From positions 14,093 to 78,092 of the forward strand of contig CAZQRA010000008.1 in the NCBI GenBank assembly GCA_964595575.1: 64,000 nt of DNA, in the 5' to 3' direction. Position numbers and translations under genes: made by a program. How positions within the stretch are numbered: the stretch's first letter is position 1; the number at the start of each line of letters is the position of its first letter. Shown here piece after piece: positions 61,472 through 64,000 of the stretch. Under the pieces are notes generated by a model that saw nothing but the letters and a program-made list of their open reading frames with translations, was not told the origin of the DNA and did not search any database. Source of the stretch: PALSA-612 sp964595575. GTDB taxonomy: Bacteria > Actinomycetota > Thermoleophilia > Gaiellales > Gaiellaceae.

Positions 61472-62496
61472 ATACCCCGGACCTGGCGACCGAAGATCCC
61501 GGACGGGCGCAGCGTCAAGATGGCCACGATGATGAGGAAGGGGACGACATCCTGCCAGGCGCTACCTACGAAGTAGGAGGTAGCCGTCTGGAGGAACGCC
61601 ACGATAAATCCTCCCACGATTGCTCCTCCTACGTTGCCCAGGCCCACCAGGATCACGACCGTCCAGGCGATGTAGAGGGGCTGGACCCCGACGTACGGGA
61701 AGGAGGGAAACATGAACAGCAGAGCCGCCCCTGCCAGGGCGGCAAGGGCGCTCGAGATGGCGAAGGTTACCGTGTGGATCCTGCCGATATCGATGCCCAT
61801 GAGCATCGCCCCTGCCTCGTCTTGGGCTACCGCTCGTATGGCTCGACCCAACGCGGTGAAGCGCAGGAGGAGAGCCAGGAGCGCGACCGCTACCAGAGCG
61901 ACGACGAGCGCCATGAGACGGTCGAAGCCGATGGAGACGCCGAGGATGGTGACGGGAGCCACGCTGGGCCAATATCCATAGATCCCCTTGTAATCGGTAC
62001 CCCAGAGGAGCTGGTGGGCATTGATCATCAAGACCGAGAGGCCGACGGTGATCACGAAGGTGTTCATCACCCACTGCTCTCGCGTGCGACGACGAAGAGG
62101 AGCGAAGACGGCGCGGTCGACGCCCGCCCCCAGCACCGCTCCTACGAGGGCTGCGAACACGAAGGTGACGATGGGCATGGCCCAGCTCAGGGATCCACCG
62201 GCCGTGCCCGAGGCAGTGACGGAGGTGAAGAAGAGGTAGGCGGCCAGCGTCCCCGCCATGAAGAACTCGCCTTGGGCGAAGTTGGGGATGTTCATGACCC
62301 CGAAGACAAGGGCGAGGCCGGCCGCCACCAGGGCCCACATGCCGCCGGTGACGAGGGCGCTGACAAGCAGGAAGGGACCGCCTTGTTCCGTCGCCACCGC
62401 GATCAAGGTGGCTGCTGCCACTAGCGCGGCTGTCGCCGGCGAGAGGACGAGGCGAAGAGCCCTCGCCCGAAGCAGGGCCGCTGCCTGGGTCTCCAC
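61459..62496 (-). CDS. livH: branched-chain amino-acid-type ABC permease
   Basis: 345 residues with multiple membrane helices. L-A-L-V-F-G-V-M-N-I-P-N-F-A-Q-G-E-F, the EAA segment R-A-I-R-A-V-A-Q-D-E-A-G-A-M-L-M-G-I and V-V-I-L-V-G-L-G-N-V-G-G-A-I-V-G-G-F are typical. GTG start at 62496. It is transcribed after livG and livF; the binding protein is not visible and may lie beyond the right edge. Confidence 0.93.
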   Translation of the reverse strand: METQAAALLRARALRLVLSPATAALVAAATLIAVATEQGGPFLLVSALVTGGMWALVAAGLALVFGVMNIPNFAQGEFFMAGTLAAYLFFTSVTASGTAGGSLSWAMPIVTFVFAALVGAVLGAGVDRAVFAPLRRRTREQWVMNTFVITVGLSVLMINAHQLLWGTDYKGIYGYWPSVAPVTILGVSIGFDRLMALVVALVAVALLALLLRFTALGRAIRAVAQDEAGAMLMGIDIGRIHTVTFAISSALAALAGAALLFMFPSFPYVGVQPLYIAWTVVILVGLGNVGGAIVGGFIVAFLQTATSYFVGSAWQDVVPFLIIVAILTLRPSGIFGRQVRGIWEQ

Positions 62497-62515
62497 TATG
62501 GCGCTCCCAGCTCCA

Positions 62516-63223
62516 TCACGCGGCTCCCAGGTAGGCGCGCCGCACGTGCTCGTCGGCTGCCAGCTCGCCGGCGCCGCCCGAGCGGACGATCATGCCCTGC
62601 TCGAGCAGGTATCCCCGATCCACCATCTCTAGCGTCATGGGCACGTTTTGCTCCACGAGGAGGATGGTGTGCCCCTCGGCGCGCAAGGTCGTGAGCGCCT
62701 CGAAGACGGCGTAGGTGAGCTTGGGAGCGAGGCCGAGGGAGGGCTCGTCCACGAGCAGGAGGGCGGGATCGCGCATGAGGGCGCGTCCGATGGCCAGCAT
62801 CTTCCGCTCCCCTCCGGACAGGGTGCCGGCAAGCTGGGAGCGGCGCTCGGCAAGCCGCGGAAAGAGGGCGAACACGCGCTCCAAGGCCTGGCGCCGCCTC
62901 GCCCCGTTCCTCGTGCCGTGTGCCCCCAGCAGCAAATTCTCGTGTACCGACATGCCCGTGAAGAGGTTGAGGGTCTCGGGGACGAAGGCGATGCCCATGC
63001 GGGCCACCTTGTGGGCTGGAAGGCCGCCGATGGTGCTGCCGCGGAAAGAGATGTGGCCTCCCCACGGCTGTACCAGGCCGGCGATGGTCTTGAGCAGGGT
63101 GGACTTGCCGGCGCCGTTCGGACCGAGGAGGGCGACGAACTCACCCTCCTCGACCTCCAGGGAGACCCCGCGGAGCACCTGCAAGAAGCCGTAGCCGGAG
63201 TCGAGCTGGCGTACCTCCAGCAT
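62516..63223 (-). CDS. livF: branched-chain amino-acid-type ABC ATPase
   Basis: 235 residues. Walker A L-L-G-P-N-G-A-G-K-S-T, signature T-L-S-G-G-E-R-K-M-L, Walker B L-L-L-V-D-E-P-S-L-G-L-A-P and the family-specific V-E-Q-N after the H-loop position. ATG 63223 overlaps the livG stop by one base (TGATG). Confidence 0.94.
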   Translation of the reverse strand: MLEVRQLDSGYGFLQVLRGVSLEVEEGEFVALLGPNGAGKSTLLKTIAGLVQPWGGHISFRGSTIGGLPAHKVARMGIAFVPETLNLFTGMSVHENLLLGAHGTRNGARRRQALERVFALFPRLAERRSQLAGTLSGGERKMLAIGRALMRDPALLLVDEPSLGLAPKLTYAVFEALTTLRAEGHTILLVEQNVPMTLEMVDRGYLLEQGMIVRSGGAGELAADEHVRRAYLGAA

Positions 63224-63948
63224 CAGGCCACGTGCCGCTCTCCGAGGTAGGCATCGATCACGCGCTCGTCGCTGGCCACCTCGTAGGTCGGCCCATCGGC
63301 GATCTTCTGGCCGTAGTTCAGCACGACCAGTCGATCGCACAGGTCGAGGATCGTGCGCATGACGTGCTCCACCATGATGATGGTGACCCCCCGCCTCGCG
63401 ATCTCGCGGATGATCTCGATCAGCTCGCCGAGCTGGCCCGTCATGAGGCCCGCCGCCAGCTCGTCGAGGAGGAGCAGCTTGGGACGCGAGGCGAGAGCGC
63501 GGGCGAGGTCGAGCCGCTTCAGCTCCACCGTGTTCAGGGTCGACACAGGTGTCTCCTCGGGGCGAGGGAAGCCCACGAAGGCCAGGCACTCACGGGCGAT
63601 CTCGAGCGGGCTCTCTCTCCCGGGGGGCGCTCCGAACTGGGCGGAGACGAGCACGTTCTCGATAGCCGAGAGCTTGGCGAAGGGCTGGGGGATCTGGAAC
63701 GTGCGAGCGAGGCCGAAGCGGCACATCCGCTCGGGGCTCCAGCCGGTCACGTCGGTTCCCCGGAACACGACTCTCCCTCCATCGGGGCGTAGGGCGCCGG
63801 CGATGCAACTGAGGCACACGGTCTTGCCCGCTCCGTTCGGCCCCACGAGGCCCAGGATCTCGCCCTCCTCGAGCGAGAACGAGACCCGGTCGAGGGCGAC
63901 GAGTCCACCGAAGCGCTTGGTCAGATCAGCGGTCGCGAGGATGGTCAT
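63223..63948 (-). CDS. livG: branched-chain amino-acid-type ABC ATPase
   Basis: 241 residues. Walker A L-V-G-P-N-G-A-G-K-T, Walker B L-L-L-L-D-E-L-A-A-G-L, and V-E-H-V-M with the H-loop His. The usual signature L-S-G-G-Q is replaced here by V-S-T-L-N-T-V-E-L-K-R-L, a degenerate form seen in some LivG homologues. ATG at 63948. The 54-base palindrome lies directly against the start codon, and I see no ribosome site. Confidence 0.92.
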   Translation of the reverse strand: MTILATADLTKRFGGLVALDRVSFSLEEGEILGLVGPNGAGKTVCLSCIAGALRPDGGRVVFRGTDVTGWSPERMCRFGLARTFQIPQPFAKLSAIENVLVSAQFGAPPGRESPLEIARECLAFVGFPRPEETPVSTLNTVELKRLDLARALASRPKLLLLDELAAGLMTGQLGELIEIIREIARRGVTIIMVEHVMRTILDLCDRLVVLNYGQKIADGPTYEVASDERVIDAYLGERHVA

Positions 63949-64000
63949 CGGTACGTCGGGGGAGGGCGAGGGTACCCTCGCCCTCCCCCGACGTACCGAT
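63947..64000. repeat. perfect 54-base palindrome reaching the last base of the window
   Basis: Bases 63947-63973 are the exact reverse complement of 63974-64000 with no spacer. The symmetry is cut by the window edge, so it may extend further. It occupies the whole upstream region of livG, includes two bases of its ATG, and leaves no ribosome site. That favours a fold-back assembly artefact or a large inverted duplication over a natural terminator. Confidence 0.9.

Noticed and set aside
63947..64000. Ordinary Rho-independent terminator
   Set aside because: There is no loop and no U-run, the symmetry runs to the last base, and it sits against a start codon rather than after a gene.

Overview
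The window reads as a piece of a high-GC draft bacterial genome, most likely an actinobacterium of the Thermoleophilia/Rubrobacteria type. The reasons are GTG starts and GTGA/ATGA stop-start overlaps throughout, a split LigD-type end-joining pair, an SDR remnant of the actinobacterial type ending in a TPE tail, and several acyl-CoA and molybdenum-hydroxylase genes. The lineage is an inference. Three runs of N (29592-29601, 43261-43360, 53000-53009) show that it is a scaffold. I saw no tRNA, rRNA, CRISPR array, phage or insertion sequence, and no stretch over 300 bases without a gene or gene remnant apart from the N runs.

Left part (1-14700): a polar amino-acid ABC transporter (binding protein and permease; the ATPase would lie off the left edge); separate LigD polymerase and ligase genes facing each other; FabF; a flavin reductase-HAD pair; two secreted proteins of unknown function flanking PdxH; NagA; a class I amidotransferase-like hydrolase; a decayed SDR pseudogene; and a tightly overlapped glycerol-phosphate operon (HAD, glycerophosphodiesterase, PHP phosphoesterase, GlpD).

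Middle part (14700-42500): a choline-sulfatase-like sulfatase with enoyl-CoA hydratase, cupin and a histone-deacetylase-fold amidohydrolase; SDR, 2-hydroxyacid dehydrogenase and acyl-CoA dehydrogenase; two divergent gene groups that look like arginine or guanidino-compound catabolism (aminotransferase plus ureohydrolase on one side; DDAH-like hydrolase, M20 deacylase and an AruI-like thiamine-diphosphate decarboxylase on the other); a complete Dpp-like peptide ABC transporter with the two ATPases fused; an MFS transporter and metallo-hydrolase; then an operon of acyl-CoA dehydrogenase, ADP-forming acyl-CoA synthetase and a three-subunit molybdenum hydroxylase.

Right part (42500-64000): a type II toxin-antitoxin pair cut by the 100-N gap, then the most striking region. 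Minus-strand genes from 53215 down to about 43378 encode an IclR regulator, corrinoid protein, MetV-like and MetF-like methylenetetrahydrofolate reductase parts, a methyl-H4folate:corrinoid methyltransferase, a corrinoid reactivase, a DUF1638 protein, a non-pyrrolysine MttB-family methyltransferase and a choline-dehydrogenase-like GMC oxidoreductase. Together they read as a choline/glycine betaine (or similar methylated amine) demethylation route feeding methyl groups into folate C1 metabolism. Further right are an FAD amine-oxidase-fold protein, an enoyl-CoA hydratase with a second ADP-forming acyl-CoA synthetase, a trimethylamine-dehydrogenase homologue with a GST, and a LivGFHM transporter. 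The window ends in a perfect 54-base palindrome that touches the last base and looks like an assembly fold-back or the edge of a larger inverted repeat.
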